A DNA stretch of 64,000 nt from Lawsonibacter faecis (GCF_014287675.1 NZ_JACOPQ010000006.1:124001-188000); one strand, 5' to 3'. Numbered from the stretch's first letter, positions 7,613 to 17,504 are shown. The notes: generated by a model from the letters alone, not told the origin. A program made the numbers and translations.

Positions 7613-8989
7613 ATGAATCAGCAGCAGCCCATCCGCGATGCCCGGACCCTTGGCGTCCCCAAGATGCTCCTCCTGGGGCTCCAGCATATGTTCGCCATGT
7701 TCGGGGCTACCATTCTGGTGCCCATCCTGACCAACCTTTACTTTGTGGACCCGGCCACCGGGACCTCCTACGGCCTCTCCATCCAGGTGACCCTGATCTG
7801 CGCGGGCCTGGGTACATTGTTCTTCCACGCCTGCGCCAAGCTGAAGGTACCCGCCTTTCTGGGCTCCTCCTTCGCCTTTCTGGGCGGCTTCCAGACCATC
7901 GCCAATCTCCAGATGGGTATTTTTAAGGGGATGCCCATGTCTGAGCGCCTGCCCTACGCCTGCGGCGGCATTGTGGTGGCCGGCTGCCTCTACCTGATTC
8001 TCGCCCTGGTCATTAAGCTGGTGGGCGTGAAGAAGGTCATGCGCTTCCTGCCCCCGGTGGTTACCGGCCCGGTCATCGTCTGCATCGGACTGACCCTGGC
8101 GCCCAGCGCCATTTCCAACGCCTCCACCAACTGGCTGCTGGCCCTGGTGGCCCTGGTCATCATTGTGGTCTGCAACATCTGGGGCAAGGGCATGGTCAAG
8201 ATTATCCCCATCCTGCTGGGTGTGGTGGGGGCCTACGTGGTGGCTCTCATCATGCACTTTGCGGGACTCACCAATCCCGACGGCACCGCCATCCTCACCT
8301 TTGCCGGAGCCGCCAAGGCCGCCTGGGTGGGCCTGCCCCCCTTCCACTTCGCCAAGTTCGACCTGACCGCCATCCTGGTCATGGCCCCTATCGCCATCGC
8401 CACCATGATGGAGCACATCGGCGACATGTCGGCCATCTCCGCCACTGTGGGACAGAATTTCATTGAGAATCCCGGCCTCCACCGCACCCTTATCGGCGAC
8501 GGCGTGGCCACCGCCCTGGCCGGCCTTGTGGGCGGACCCGCCAACACCACCTACGGCGAGAACACCGGCGTGCTGGAGCTGTCCAAGGTCCACGACCCCC
8601 GGGTCATCCGCATCGCCGCCTGCTTCGCCATCGCCCTCAGCTTCATCCCCAAGATGGCGGAGGTCATCGGCTCCCTCCCCGCGTCCATCATCGGCGGCGT
8701 CAGCTTCATCCTCTACGGCATGATCTCCGCTATCGGCGTGCGCAATATCGTGGAGAACAAGGTGGACTTCACCAAATCCCGCAACCTGATTATCGCCGCC
8801 GTCATTTTGGTGTGCGGCCTGGGCTTCGGCAGCGGCCTCACCTTCCAGATCGGCTCCGCCTCCCTGACCCTCACCGGCCTCGCCATCGCGGCCATCGCGG
8901 GCATCGTCCTCAACGCGGTGCTCCCCGGCAAGGACTACGAGTTCGGCGTCAACCCCGAGGGCGACCAGAACCGGGGTATTCACCAGTAG
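7613..8989 (+). CDS. uraA: Uracil permease (NCS2 family)
   Basis: A 458-residue polytopic membrane protein of the nucleobase-cation symporter-2 family, which imports uracil with protons. The N-terminal QHMFAMFGATILVP motif is typical of UraA/PyrP rather than of xanthine permeases. Many hydrophobic segments fill the chain, in line with 14 helices. The ATG has AGGGAG 8 bases upstream. It is the only gene of its transcript, with an attenuator upstream and a strong hairpin downstream. Control by pyrimidine level is inferred from the leader. A related xanthine or uric acid substrate cannot be excluded from sequence alone. Confidence 0.9.
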   Translation: MNQQQPIRDARTLGVPKMLLLGLQHMFAMFGATILVPILTNLYFVDPATGTSYGLSIQVTLICAGLGTLFFHACAKLKVPAFLGSSFAFLGGFQTIANLQMGIFKGMPMSERLPYACGGIVVAGCLYLILALVIKLVGVKKVMRFLPPVVTGPVIVCIGLTLAPSAISNASTNWLLALVALVIIVVCNIWGKGMVKIIPILLGVVGAYVVALIMHFAGLTNPDGTAILTFAGAAKAAWVGLPPFHFAKFDLTAILVMAPIAIATMMEHIGDMSAISATVGQNFIENPGLHRTLIGDGVATALAGLVGGPANTTYGENTGVLELSKVHDPRVIRIAACFAIALSFIPKMAEVIGSLPASIIGGVSFILYGMISAIGVRNIVENKVDFTKSRNLIIAAVILVCGLGFGSGLTFQIGSASLTLTGLAIAAIAGIVLNAVLPGKDYEFGVNPEGDQNRGIHQ

Positions 8990-8999
8990 GCATTCATTA

Positions 9000-9040
9000 G
9001 GAGGGCCTGGGGGGCGCGAAACGCGCCCCCCAGGCCCTCC
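9000..9040 (+). terminator. Terminator after uraA
   Basis: Perfect 19-bp GC-rich stem (9000-9018 with 9022-9040) and AAA loop, 10 bases past the uraA stop. The T-run is only two bases. Confidence 0.7.
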
Positions 9041-9115
9041 TTACTGCGCGCATATACTCTCTCGGCGGCGATAAACCTCACTGCGCACGGCGCAGGCTCG
9101 CCCCGCCGCCGTACC

Positions 9116-11158
9116 TCACAGCGCGAAAATCACCCGCACCTGTCCGCCCGTCTCCGGGGTGCGGTCGTAATAGACGGCAAAATCGTCCGTAAACGCCTTG
9201 GCGGCCGAGAGGGTCGTCCACTTCCCGGTGGCGGCATTATAGACCTGCACGTCCCCGCTGATGGGGATGCCCGCCACGCTGTCGCCGCCGTCGAAATCGG
9301 CGCGTGTAATCCCCACCAGCTCCGTGAGGGTCATTACCTTGGCGGCCTTCCCCGCCGCCGTGCCCGCCACGCCGCCCACCGCTCCGTCCCTGAAGGAGAT
9401 GCCGGTAATATAGGTTGTATTGCCCTGGCTTCCGTTCTCCACCTGAACCGTGATATTGGTATATTTCATCTCCCCGCTGCCGCCGGACTGCTCCCCTTTC
9501 TCCAGGATGCCGTAGTCATAGCAGGTCCCGGTCACGTCGGAGAGCACCAGCAAATCCACCGCCCCGTCCGCGCCGGTCCCCACGTACTCAATGCTGGCGG
9601 CGGCCACGGTGTCCACCAGAATGTCGTCCAGGGTGATCTCCGTCACAGGTGAAGTTCCCACACGCTCGTAAATCTTCACCTGCTCCGCCAGCGCCCTGTC
9701 CCCCAGGGTCCCGTTTTTCACATCCAGCGCCGCCGAAGCGCCGCTGTAGGAGAGCCCGGAGACGCTGATTTTTCCCGCGGCGGAGCTGCCCACCTTCACC
9801 AGGCTGCCCACCAGCTCGGCGGATACCGCACCCGTGCTCTTGCCGGAGACGGTGACGCCGCCGGTCAGTTCCACCTGGGGGCTGGCCCCGCCGCTCTTGA
9901 GCACACCCACCATCCGCGCCGCGGACGACGCCGGGCTGACGGCGGCCACCTCCCCACTGCCGTCCAGGGTGACGGTGATTTTATCCCCCAGGGCCGCATC
10001 GCTCAGTCCCTCCGCCCCGTCCTCCGGCACGGTAAGGACCGCCCCCAGCACCGTAATGGTGCCGGGGGCCGTGGTATTCGGGCTTACGTCCTCATAGTAG
10101 CCGGTGATGGTGCTGCCGGCCACCGCCGCGCGCGCCCGGACCCAGAGCAGGTCCACGGTCCCCGCGGCGCTGTAGAACACCGTGACGGTATCCCCCTTTC
10201 TGATGTCGTACCAGCAGTCCGCCCAGGTCTGCTTCTCGTCGTCCAGAAGGACGGCCAGGCCGTTGGTGAGGGAAAAGGTATTCCCGTTCGCATCCTGAAT
10301 CCCGGCTGCGTCCACCGCGGCCACGGTCAGTGTCCTTACCGCGCCGTCCTCCGGCAGGAAGCCGGCGGCCGCCCCCGATCTGTTCAGCAGCAGGGTCCCC
10401 CGCGTTCCGGCCAGGGCGGCGGAGGGCTCGTTCGCCTTTACATAGTAGGAGACCGCCCCGTCGGCGTAAATTTTCACGGTGTCGGCCGTCCCGTCGCCGG
10501 CGGTGGCGGAGGTATCCAGCAGGACTGCATTTTCCACGGTGGCGGCTGCCAGTCCCTCATAGAGGGCCCTGCCCTGGGTGGTGTCCGCCTTCAGCGCACG
10601 GTAGAGGAGGAGGGCCGCCTCCCCCCGGGTGAGGCCCTCCCCGGCGGACTTGCCGATGCCGCTGAGCAGGCCCAGCTCGGTCCCCTTGGCCATATAGTCC
10701 TCAGGCCAGAAGGGCCCCACATCGGCGGTGGTGTACCCCAGTAGGCGCAGGACGATGGTCACCGCCTGGCCGCAGCTCACCGCGTCGTCCGGGCCGAAGA
10801 GGCCGTTGCCGTAGCCGGCCACCATGCTCTCCTCATAGGCCAGGTTCACATAGGGGGCCGCCCAGCCTGTGGCGGGCACGTCGGAGAATAGAGTCTTGTA
10901 GGCGCTGTTTTTCACCTGGTCTCCGTGGCCCTCGGCCAGCACCGCCAGCTTGCAGAACTGGGCTCTGGTGAGGGAGTCGCCGGGGTGGTAGCCCCCGTCG
11001 GAATAGCCCGAGACGATGCCCAGCCCGGACAGGACCTCCACCGCCTCGGCCACGTCGCCGGACACGTCGGAAAAGGCCTGTCCCGCGGGGACTGTGACGG
11101 CCGCCGCGCCCAGACAGAGCGCGGCCGCCATCAGCATGGCCAGAATACGGTTTTTCAT
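9116..11158 (-). CDS. Secreted S-layer-homology (SLH) domain protein
   Basis: A 680-residue exported protein. A signal peptide (about residues 1-29, charged start then AAALCLGAAAVTVP) is followed by three SLH-type repeats (about 30-210), recognisable by FSDV, YVNLAYEESMVAGYGNG and the TRAQFCK/TRGEAA pieces. The remaining 450 residues are low in cysteine, rich in Gly, Ala, Thr and Val, and likely beta-rich; no family is recognised there. SLH repeats normally bind secondary cell-wall polymers, so it is probably a surface protein. It lies downstream of the efflux operon on the same strand with a 70-base gap and could be a late member of that transcript or separate. Confidence 0.85.
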   Translation of the reverse strand: MKNRILAMLMAAALCLGAAAVTVPAGQAFSDVSGDVAEAVEVLSGLGIVSGYSDGGYHPGDSLTRAQFCKLAVLAEGHGDQVKNSAYKTLFSDVPATGWAAPYVNLAYEESMVAGYGNGLFGPDDAVSCGQAVTIVLRLLGYTTADVGPFWPEDYMAKGTELGLLSGIGKSAGEGLTRGEAALLLYRALKADTTQGRALYEGLAAATVENAVLLDTSATAGDGTADTVKIYADGAVSYYVKANEPSAALAGTRGTLLLNRSGAAAGFLPEDGAVRTLTVAAVDAAGIQDANGNTFSLTNGLAVLLDDEKQTWADCWYDIRKGDTVTVFYSAAGTVDLLWVRARAAVAGSTITGYYEDVSPNTTAPGTITVLGAVLTVPEDGAEGLSDAALGDKITVTLDGSGEVAAVSPASSAARMVGVLKSGGASPQVELTGGVTVSGKSTGAVSAELVGSLVKVGSSAAGKISVSGLSYSGASAALDVKNGTLGDRALAEQVKIYERVGTSPVTEITLDDILVDTVAAASIEYVGTGADGAVDLLVLSDVTGTCYDYGILEKGEQSGGSGEMKYTNITVQVENGSQGNTTYITGISFRDGAVGGVAGTAAGKAAKVMTLTELVGITRADFDGGDSVAGIPISGDVQVYNAATGKWTTLSAAKAFTDDFAVYYDRTPETGGQVRVIFAL

Positions 11159-11228
11159 GGGTTCTTGCCTCCTTCGTTTGAAAAGCCTTCCCCCGCGGGG
11201 GAGGGCGGCAGGGCTGCGCCCCGCCGCT

Positions 11229-12410
11229 CTAATCCGCCCTCAGCGCGTCTACGGGCTGGAGGTTGGATGCCTTGGCCGCGGGGTAGATGCCGAAGACGAT
11301 GCCGATGACCACCGAGAAGCACACCGCGCCCACGGTGATGAGGGTGCTCGGGAACAGTATCAGCCCGTACATGGCCTTCCCCAGCACCGCCGAGAGGAGG
11401 AACCCCAGGCCGATGCCGATGAGGCCCCCCAGGCCGCTGAGGATGGCGGCCTCCACCAGGAATTGTGTGACAATCTCCCGGCGCGGCGCGCCGATGGACT
11501 TCTTGATGCCGATCTCCCGGGTCCGCTCGGTAACGGTGACCAGCATGATATTCATGATGCCGATGCCGCCCACCAGCAGCGCGATGCCCGCAATGCCGCC
11601 CAGGACCACGCTCATGGAGGTCATCTCGTCGTTGGAGGCCGTCATGGCGGCGTTGCCGTCGGTAAGGGTGTAGGTCCCCACACTGGAGTCAATCTGTCCG
11701 GTGAGGTAGCTGTCCAGCTTGCCGATGACCGTGTCCACATCATCCGACTTGCCCACCTTCACCGTGTAGCTGGTGAGATAGCCGGTGCCCAGGAGGGAGC
11801 GGGAGAGCGAGTAGGGCACCACGACGGCGTTGTCCATGGAGTCCTCCCCGCTGCCGTCCTTCTGGTAGTACGTGCCCACCACCACAAAGGGGTCGCCGTT
11901 TAAGTAGATGGTCTCGCCGATGGGGTCGGCGTACTGGAAGAGGGCGTCCGCCACGTAGGCTCCGATGACGCAGACCCGGCTGCGGCCCTCAATGTCGTAG
12001 TCCAGGATGTCCCTGCCGCTGTCCAGGGTGTAGTTGTTGCAGTCCGCCCACTGGTCGCTGCCGAAGTAAATTGTGGAGCTGTCCACGCTGCCGCTGCGGT
12101 ACTTCACGGTTTTGGAGGTCTTCTGGTCCGGGGACACCCCTGTGACCATGCCGGACAGCTCGCCGTTGCCGTACGCATAGAGCAGCCCCATCACATCCTC
12201 CGCCCGGCTCTGGTCGTACCAGGTCAGCTCCACCGTAACCTTATTGACGCCCAGCTTCTCATAGTAGGCGGTGATGTCGGCGTTGTAGCCGCTCACCAGC
12301 GCCACCAGCACCAGCACGGCGGTAACGCCGATGATGATGCCCAGCATGGTGAGAAAGGACCGGCCCTTCTTCTCCCGTATGGAGTCCAGCGCCATCATTA
12401 ATGCATTCAT
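11229..12410 (-). CDS. MacB/FtsX-family ABC transporter permease
   Basis: A 393-residue membrane protein: one N-terminal helix (about 20-45), a large extracytoplasmic MacB core domain (about 46-265), then three C-terminal helices with the FtsX signature (GIMNIMLVTVTERTREIGIKK region). In MacB-like exporters it works with a separate ATPase and an HlyD-type adaptor, which are the two upstream genes here. Start chosen at ATG 12410, preceded by GGGAGGGAG; a longer frame to 12521 lacks a ribosome site and looks non-coding. Substrates of related systems include peptides, antibiotics and lipids; none can be assigned. Confidence 0.92.
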   Translation of the reverse strand: MNALMMALDSIREKKGRSFLTMLGIIIGVTAVLVLVALVSGYNADITAYYEKLGVNKVTVELTWYDQSRAEDVMGLLYAYGNGELSGMVTGVSPDQKTSKTVKYRSGSVDSSTIYFGSDQWADCNNYTLDSGRDILDYDIEGRSRVCVIGAYVADALFQYADPIGETIYLNGDPFVVVGTYYQKDGSGEDSMDNAVVVPYSLSRSLLGTGYLTSYTVKVGKSDDVDTVIGKLDSYLTGQIDSSVGTYTLTDGNAAMTASNDEMTSMSVVLGGIAGIALLVGGIGIMNIMLVTVTERTREIGIKKSIGAPRREIVTQFLVEAAILSGLGGLIGIGLGFLLSAVLGKAMYGLILFPSTLITVGAVCFSVVIGIVFGIYPAAKASNLQPVDALRAD

Positions 12411-12558
12411 CGTATCTCCCTCCCATGGCTCCGTTTTTTCAGTGCCCGCCGCGTCGGCGGCGGGTTCGGAGCCCAGCGGAGAATTTCCGCAGGGCCAGCT
12501 CACGCGGCCCGGGGATTTCATAAACGTGGGTCCCAGCTCTCTCAGAGACGGGGTGCGA

Positions 12559-13287
12559 TCATCTGGCGGCCGCCACCTTCAAATCCGGGATCAGAATGCC
12601 GTCCCAGAGGCTGTCGTGGACGATTCTGCCGTCCATGACCCGGACAGTCCGGTCCGCCTGGGCGGCGATGCCGACGTCGTGGGTGATGAGAATGACGGTG
12701 GTCCCCTTCTCCCGGTTCAGCTCCCGCATGAGGGCAAGGACCTGGGCCCCGGTCTTGGAGTCCAGCGCGCCGGTGGGCTCGTCGGCCATGAGGACGGGCG
12801 AGCCGGTGCACATGGCCCGGGCGATGGCGACCCGCTGCTGCTGGCCGCCGGAGAGCTGGTTCGGGCGGCTCTCCGCCTTGTCGGCGATCTCCACCTGATC
12901 CAGCGCCTCCAGCGCCCGGCGGCGGCGCTCGTCCGCCCGGACGTGCTGGTAGGTCAGAGGCAGGGCCACGTTCTGCCAAACGTTGAGGGAGGGGATCAGG
13001 TTGTACCCCTGAAAGATGAAGCCGATGCGCCGGCTGCGCAGCTCGGACAGCTCCTGCGGCCTCCGCTCCCCCACGCTCACGCCGTCCAGGTAGTACTCCC
13101 CGCGGGTGGGCACGTCCAGACAGCCCAAAATGTTCATCATGGTGGACTTGCCGGAGCCGGAGGTGCCGATAATGGCGATGAATTCCCCCGCGTCGATGTC
13201 CAGGGTCACTCCGTCCAGGGCGTTGACCTGGTTGTCCATACCCTCGTTGTAGATTTTATAGACGTTGTCCAGGCGAATCAGGCTCAT
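12559..13287 (-). CDS. ABC transporter ATPase (MacB/LolD type)
   Basis: A 242-residue cytoplasmic nucleotide-binding protein with Walker A GTSGSGKST (41-49), signature LSGGQQQR and Walker B VLMADEPTG. It powers the permease encoded 148 bases downstream. Start at ATG 13287 with AAAGGAGA just upstream; a 9-codon longer frame contains the ribosome site and is rejected. It is the second gene of the adaptor-ATPase-permease operon. Confidence 0.95.
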   Translation of the reverse strand: MSLIRLDNVYKIYNEGMDNQVNALDGVTLDIDAGEFIAIIGTSGSGKSTMMNILGCLDVPTRGEYYLDGVSVGERRPQELSELRSRRIGFIFQGYNLIPSLNVWQNVALPLTYQHVRADERRRRALEALDQVEIADKAESRPNQLSGGQQQRVAIARAMCTGSPVLMADEPTGALDSKTGAQVLALMRELNREKGTTVILITHDVGIAAQADRTVRVMDGRIVHDSLWDGILIPDLKVAAAR

Positions 13288-13352
13288 AGCGTCTCCTTTC
13301 ATAGTGCGGGTCATGTGGTAGATGGGCGTTTATCTAAGCGCCGCCGTCTCCC

Positions 13353-15173
13353 TTATCCCGGGAATCCGCCGCCCATACTGCCCCCCCGGTTTCCGCCGCC
13401 GGAGAAATCGGGCATATTGCCGCCGCCGAAGTCCGGCATCTGGCCGGAGAAGTCCCCGCCGGGGAAGCCCTGCTGCATCTCGTCGGAGCCGTCCCCCTGG
13501 CTGGTGGTGTCCCCATTGGAGGGGGCAGCGTTCTGGTAGCGGGTAAAGACCTCCGTATCCCGCTCCACGCCGGAGAGAATACGGGCGTACCGGCTGTTGG
13601 TGGAGCCCACCTCCACGCTTACGGCGTAGAACCCGTCCGGCACCACGCCCTCGTCCAAATCCACCGCGTTCTCGGGCCGGGCGTCGCTCTTGATGAAGAG
13701 GCAGGTCCCCTCGCTGGTGCTCTTGAGGGCGGCCAGGGGCGCCAGAACCCCCTCCTCCGCGTCGCCTGTGGTGATGTAGTAGGAGACGTTCACCCCTGCG
13801 GAGAGCTCGCCGTTCGAGGCAATTTCAACGGTGATGGGAAAATACGCCACGCCGCTGGAATTGGTGGCCTCGTAGCTCACTTCGGTGACGGTGCCCTTGT
13901 ATGTACTGTTTTTCTCCGCGCCGGAGCGGACGATGGTGACGTCCATGCCCATCTCGATGCTGTCGATGTCCAGCTCGTCGATGTTGGCGGTGATGGTCAT
14001 GGTGTCCAGGTTGTAGATGGACACTGCGTTTTGCCCCGCCGCGCGGGGTTTTTCGCCCTCCCGGACGCCCACGGAGATGATTTTTCCGGGAATCTCGGCC
14101 GTCACGGCATAATCAGCGCGTTTTTCCTCGGTTTCCGCAATCTTATCCTCATAGGCGGCGATTTTGTCCTCTGTCTGGGTGATTTTCTTGTTGATGGAGG
14201 TCATCTGAGTCTCGTAGTCGCTGCCGTCGATGACGAAAAGGGTCTCCCCCGCGCCCACCTTCTGATAGGCCATGGCTGCGGCGGCGGAGATCTCGCCGGA
14301 TGCCCCGGCGGTCAGGGTTTTCGTGGCGCTGTACTTCAGCTCCCCCTCCACGGCGGGGTAGATCTTCTCCCCGCTGTCCGAGAGGAGCCAGCCAGCCCCG
14401 GTCATGCCCTCGGTAAGGGCGCCGGGGTTCTCCACCGTCACGGTGACGGCGAAGCAGCGGGTCCCCTCGGTGGTGATGCGCTCCACCTTCTGGATGTCGG
14501 TCACGACGCCCTCGAAATTCTGCATCAGGTCGGCCACCGACACCCCGGCGGTCATTCCTGCATATACCTGGTCCTCATAGGCGTAGCTGAAGTACTGGGT
14601 GAGGGTCATCTTCGTGTCGTCCACCAGCAGGGCCAGCTTCGCGCCGTTCTGAACGGCGTCCCCCTCCTCCGCGTCCACCTCGGTGAGCCGCCCGGCGAAG
14701 GGCGCGGCCACGGTCAGCTCCGCCATGGTCTCCTGCAGGTCGGCGAGCTGCTCATAGCTCTGCTCCAGCTCCTCCTCCAGGTCGGTAATCTCGTCCCGGT
14801 ACTCCTCAATCTGGTCGTCCAGCTCGGAGTCGTCCTGGGTGTAGAGGAGGTCGCCCTCCTCCACCGTATCCCCCGCGGCCACATAGACGCCGGTAATCTC
14901 GGCGGTGGAGGCGGTGGTGACGGTGACGGAGTTGTTGGGCAAGGTGGTGCCCGTGCCCTCGATGGCGTTGGACAGGGAGCCGTAGGTGGTGAACTCTGTA
15001 AGGGCGATTTTCTCCTCCGCCGAGAAGAACAGCGCCTTGGCCCCGAACCCCGCACCAACCAGCAGGGCCAGCACCAGGACGGTCACGACCGCCGCCTTTT
15101 TTCCGGGCCTGCGCTTCTTCTTTGGCTTTTCCGCCGGTATGTCTCCGCTCGTCCTCGTTTTCATCAGCTGCAT
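13353..15173 (-). CDS. HlyD/MacA-type efflux adaptor protein
   Basis: A 606-residue membrane-anchored adaptor. A basic N-terminus is followed by one helix (about 27-48). A barrel-sandwich/lipoyl half (about 60-110) precedes a long coiled coil (about 110-145), and a second coiled coil (about 330-365) precedes further beta-barrel domains. The C-terminus (last about 45 residues) is Gly, Met, Phe and Pro rich and looks disordered. It is longer than a standard MacA and has two hairpin regions. Start at ATG 15173 with GGGGAGG upstream; a TTG two codons earlier is less likely. First gene of the efflux operon, divergent from the two-component pair. Confidence 0.9.
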   Translation of the reverse strand: MQLMKTRTSGDIPAEKPKKKRRPGKKAAVVTVLVLALLVGAGFGAKALFFSAEEKIALTEFTTYGSLSNAIEGTGTTLPNNSVTVTTASTAEITGVYVAAGDTVEEGDLLYTQDDSELDDQIEEYRDEITDLEEELEQSYEQLADLQETMAELTVAAPFAGRLTEVDAEEGDAVQNGAKLALLVDDTKMTLTQYFSYAYEDQVYAGMTAGVSVADLMQNFEGVVTDIQKVERITTEGTRCFAVTVTVENPGALTEGMTGAGWLLSDSGEKIYPAVEGELKYSATKTLTAGASGEISAAAAMAYQKVGAGETLFVIDGSDYETQMTSINKKITQTEDKIAAYEDKIAETEEKRADYAVTAEIPGKIISVGVREGEKPRAAGQNAVSIYNLDTMTITANIDELDIDSIEMGMDVTIVRSGAEKNSTYKGTVTEVSYEATNSSGVAYFPITVEIASNGELSAGVNVSYYITTGDAEEGVLAPLAALKSTSEGTCLFIKSDARPENAVDLDEGVVPDGFYAVSVEVGSTNSRYARILSGVERDTEVFTRYQNAAPSNGDTTSQGDGSDEMQQGFPGGDFSGQMPDFGGGNMPDFSGGGNRGGSMGGGFPG

Positions 15174-15251
15174 TTGCAATCCTCCCCGCAGCGTTTTATT
15201 GACAGGGCCCAGTATACGGGTCCAAGCTGAAATCAGTCTGAAAGTTCCGCA

Positions 15252-15273
15252 TACGAAATGTGAACACTTCGTA
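15252..15273. promoter_or_regulatory. Inverted repeat in the divergent efflux / two-component control region
   Basis: Two 10-base arms (15252-15261 and 15264-15273) separated by GA match as an inverted repeat at 9 of 10 positions. They lie between the adaptor gene (minus) and the response-regulator gene (plus). Such a site could be an operator for the adjacent OmpR-type regulator; this is inference. Confidence 0.45.
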
Positions 15274-15312
15274 AATGATCTGAGAAATCCTGGTTTTTTT
15301 TAACCCGTCTGA

Positions 15313-15318
15313 TATAAT
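15313..15318 (+). promoter_or_regulatory. -10 element upstream of the response regulator gene
   Basis: TATAAT at 15313-15318, about 60 bases before the regulator start. The region about 17 bases upstream has no good -35 match, which suggests activator dependence. Confidence 0.45.
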
Positions 15319-15379
15319 TTCAGAGAAGTTTCAGGTTTCTGTATTAGAATGGCGGCAAAGTGAGAAAGGGCGTGAGGCA

Positions 15380-16057
15380 ATGCGCGTTTTAATTGTGGAG
15401 GACGAGGTGCGTCTGGGGGAGGCCCTGACGCAGATTATGCTGGAGCAGCGCTACCAGGCGGAGGCGGTGACCACCGGCGTCGACGGTCTGGACTACGCCC
15501 TCACGGGCCAGTACGACGTTATCGTTCTGGACGTGATGCTCCCCGGACTGGACGGGTTTGAGGTGGTCCGTCGGCTCCGGGCCGCCCATATCTCCACCCC
15601 CGTGCTCATGCTCACCGCCAAGGACGAGCTCACCGACAAGGTGTCCGGCCTGGACCACGGGGCCGACGACTATATGACCAAGCCCTTCGACTCCGAGGAG
15701 CTGCTGGCCCGGGTGCGGGCCCTCACCCGGCGGCAGGGGGAGGTGCAGGGGGAGACCATGGCGGTGTCCGACCTGGCGCTGGACCTCTCCACCCGCTGTC
15801 TGCGCCGGGGGGACAAGTCCATCCGGCTGGGCTTCAAGGAGTTTGAGGTCATGCGGCTCTTGATGCGGGGCGCCAATGCCGTGGTGCCAAAGGAGGACAT
15901 CATCGCCCGGGTGTGGGGCCTGGACTCCGACACCGAGGACAACAACGTGGAGGTCTACGTCTCCTTTCTGCGCAAAAAGCTCTCCTACCTGGATTCCGCC
16001 GTCCAAATCCGCACCGTGCGCAAGGTGGGGTATTTTCTGGAGTTTCCGCAGGCATAA
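15380..16057 (+). CDS. OmpR-family response regulator
   Basis: A 225-residue protein with an N-terminal receiver domain (phospho-acceptor D51 in VLDVMLP, conserved Lys in MTKPFDSEEL) and a C-terminal winged-helix DNA-binding domain (about 125-222). Length and motifs are standard. Paired with the histidine kinase 154 bases downstream and divergent from the MacAB-like efflux operon, so control of that operon is the natural inference. ATG at 15380 follows an AAAGGGCG-type ribosome site. Confidence 0.94.
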   Translation: MRVLIVEDEVRLGEALTQIMLEQRYQAEAVTTGVDGLDYALTGQYDVIVLDVMLPGLDGFEVVRRLRAAHISTPVLMLTAKDELTDKVSGLDHGADDYMTKPFDSEELLARVRALTRRQGEVQGETMAVSDLALDLSTRCLRRGDKSIRLGFKEFEVMRLLMRGANAVVPKEDIIARVWGLDSDTEDNNVEVYVSFLRKKLSYLDSAVQIRTVRKVGYFLEFPQA

Positions 16058-16211
16058 AAGCGGCGGATGGAGGCTCGTCTTTGCCCCGGTCTCACGCTGT
16101 GGGCCACCCCGGCCGTGGTGGCCCGGCCACTGTGGGAGCCCGCCATTTTGGCGGATAACGGCCCCGCTTTTCTCGTTTCTTCCCTTTTGATTTCCGCCCT
16201 GGAGGCCCGCC

Positions 16212-17504
16212 ATGATCAAAAAGCTCCGTTTCAAATTTATTCTCACGAATATGGCTCTGGTGAGTCTGGTGCTGGTCATCGTCTTCGGGGTGCTGGTCGG
16301 GTCCACCTCCCAGCGGCTGAGCGCCCAGAGCGTGTCCGCCATGCGCCTGGCCCTTGAGTGGAGCGAGCTGGACGATCCGCCCCGGTTCGAGTTCGGCCCG
16401 CCCCCCGCGGACCTTGAGGAGGACGCCTACCGGCAGGAGGCCCGCAGGAACCGGGGCGAGGACCGGCAGTTCATGATGATCCCCGTCTTCTGCGCCGCGC
16501 TGAACGAGGACGGCTCGGTGGCCGCCCTCCACTTCCGGGACAGCGTGGAGGTCTCCGACGAGGTGCTGGAGCAGGCCGTGGCGCAGGCGCTGGCCAAAAG
16601 TTCGCCCTCCGGCGTCCTGCCCAGGCTGGACCTGCGGTACATGGTGGAGGTCTCGGCCGACGGGGTTACCCACATCGCCTTCGCGGACCGGAGCTGGGAG
16701 CGGTCGAATCTGAACAGCCTGATCGGCACCTCCCTCCTCATCGGCGCGGGGGCGCTGCTGGGGTTCTTCCTCATCAGCCTGCTCCTCTCCAAAATCGCCA
16801 CCCGCCCCGTGGAAAAGGCATGGGAGCAGCAGCGCCAGTTTGTGGCGGACGCCTCCCACGAGCTTAAGACCCCCCTCACCGTCATCCTTGCAAACTCGGG
16901 CATTCTCCTGGCCCACCGGGACGACACAGTGGCCCGCCAGGCCAAATGGGTGGAATACATCCGGGAGGAGGCCCAGCGGATGAAGGGGCTGGTGGAGGAC
17001 ATGCTCTTCCTCGCCAAGAGCGACGCCGCCCGCACCGCCGTCTCCCGGATCGGCGTGGACATGAGCGAGACCGCGGAGAGCTGCCTGCTCCCCTTTGAAA
17101 GCGTGGCCTTCGAGGCCGGGGTGTCTCTGGCATGCGATATCCAGCCCGGCCTTCTGGTCCCCGGAGACGAGGGCCAGCTCCGCCGCCTGGTGCTGATCCT
17201 GCTGGACAACGCCTGCAAGTACGCCGGTGAGGGCGGCGCGGTGGAGCTGCTGCTGTGCCGGGCCCAGGAGAAGGTCCGGCTGACCGTCCACAACTCGGGC
17301 GCGCCCATCCCCGCCGAACACCTGCCCCACCTCTTCGAGCGGTTTTACCGCTCGGACAGCGCGCGCACCCGTGAGGCGGGGGGATACGGCCTGGGACTCG
17401 CCATCGCCAAGAGCATCGTGGACGGCCACAGGGGTAAAATCACCGTGACCAGCGCCCCCGGAGCGGGGACCGCCTTCACCGTGCTGCTGCCCTCCGGGAA
17501 ATGA
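16212..17504 (+). CDS. Sensor histidine kinase
   Basis: A 430-residue membrane kinase: helix 1 at about 10-30, an extracytoplasmic sensor of about 140 residues, helix 2 at about 174-195, HisKA with DASHELKTP (phospho-acceptor H216), then an HATPase domain with DNACKYA (N box), a G1 region and GYGLGLAI (G2). The sensor domain is not a recognised family. Partner of the preceding response regulator. Ends just before a bidirectional terminator. Confidence 0.93.
   Translation: MIKKLRFKFILTNMALVSLVLVIVFGVLVGSTSQRLSAQSVSAMRLALEWSELDDPPRFEFGPPPADLEEDAYRQEARRNRGEDRQFMMIPVFCAALNEDGSVAALHFRDSVEVSDEVLEQAVAQALAKSSPSGVLPRLDLRYMVEVSADGVTHIAFADRSWERSNLNSLIGTSLLIGAGALLGFFLISLLLSKIATRPVEKAWEQQRQFVADASHELKTPLTVILANSGILLAHRDDTVARQAKWVEYIREEAQRMKGLVEDMLFLAKSDAARTAVSRIGVDMSETAESCLLPFESVAFEAGVSLACDIQPGLLVPGDEGQLRRLVLILLDNACKYAGEGGAVELLLCRAQEKVRLTVHNSGAPIPAEHLPHLFERFYRSDSARTREAGGYGLGLAIAKSIVDGHRGKITVTSAPGAGTAFTVLLPSGK

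Noticed and set aside
7514..8983. 489-codon frame on the minus strand opposite uraA
   Set aside because: Shadow with extreme Gly/His/Asp composition; uraA is unambiguous.
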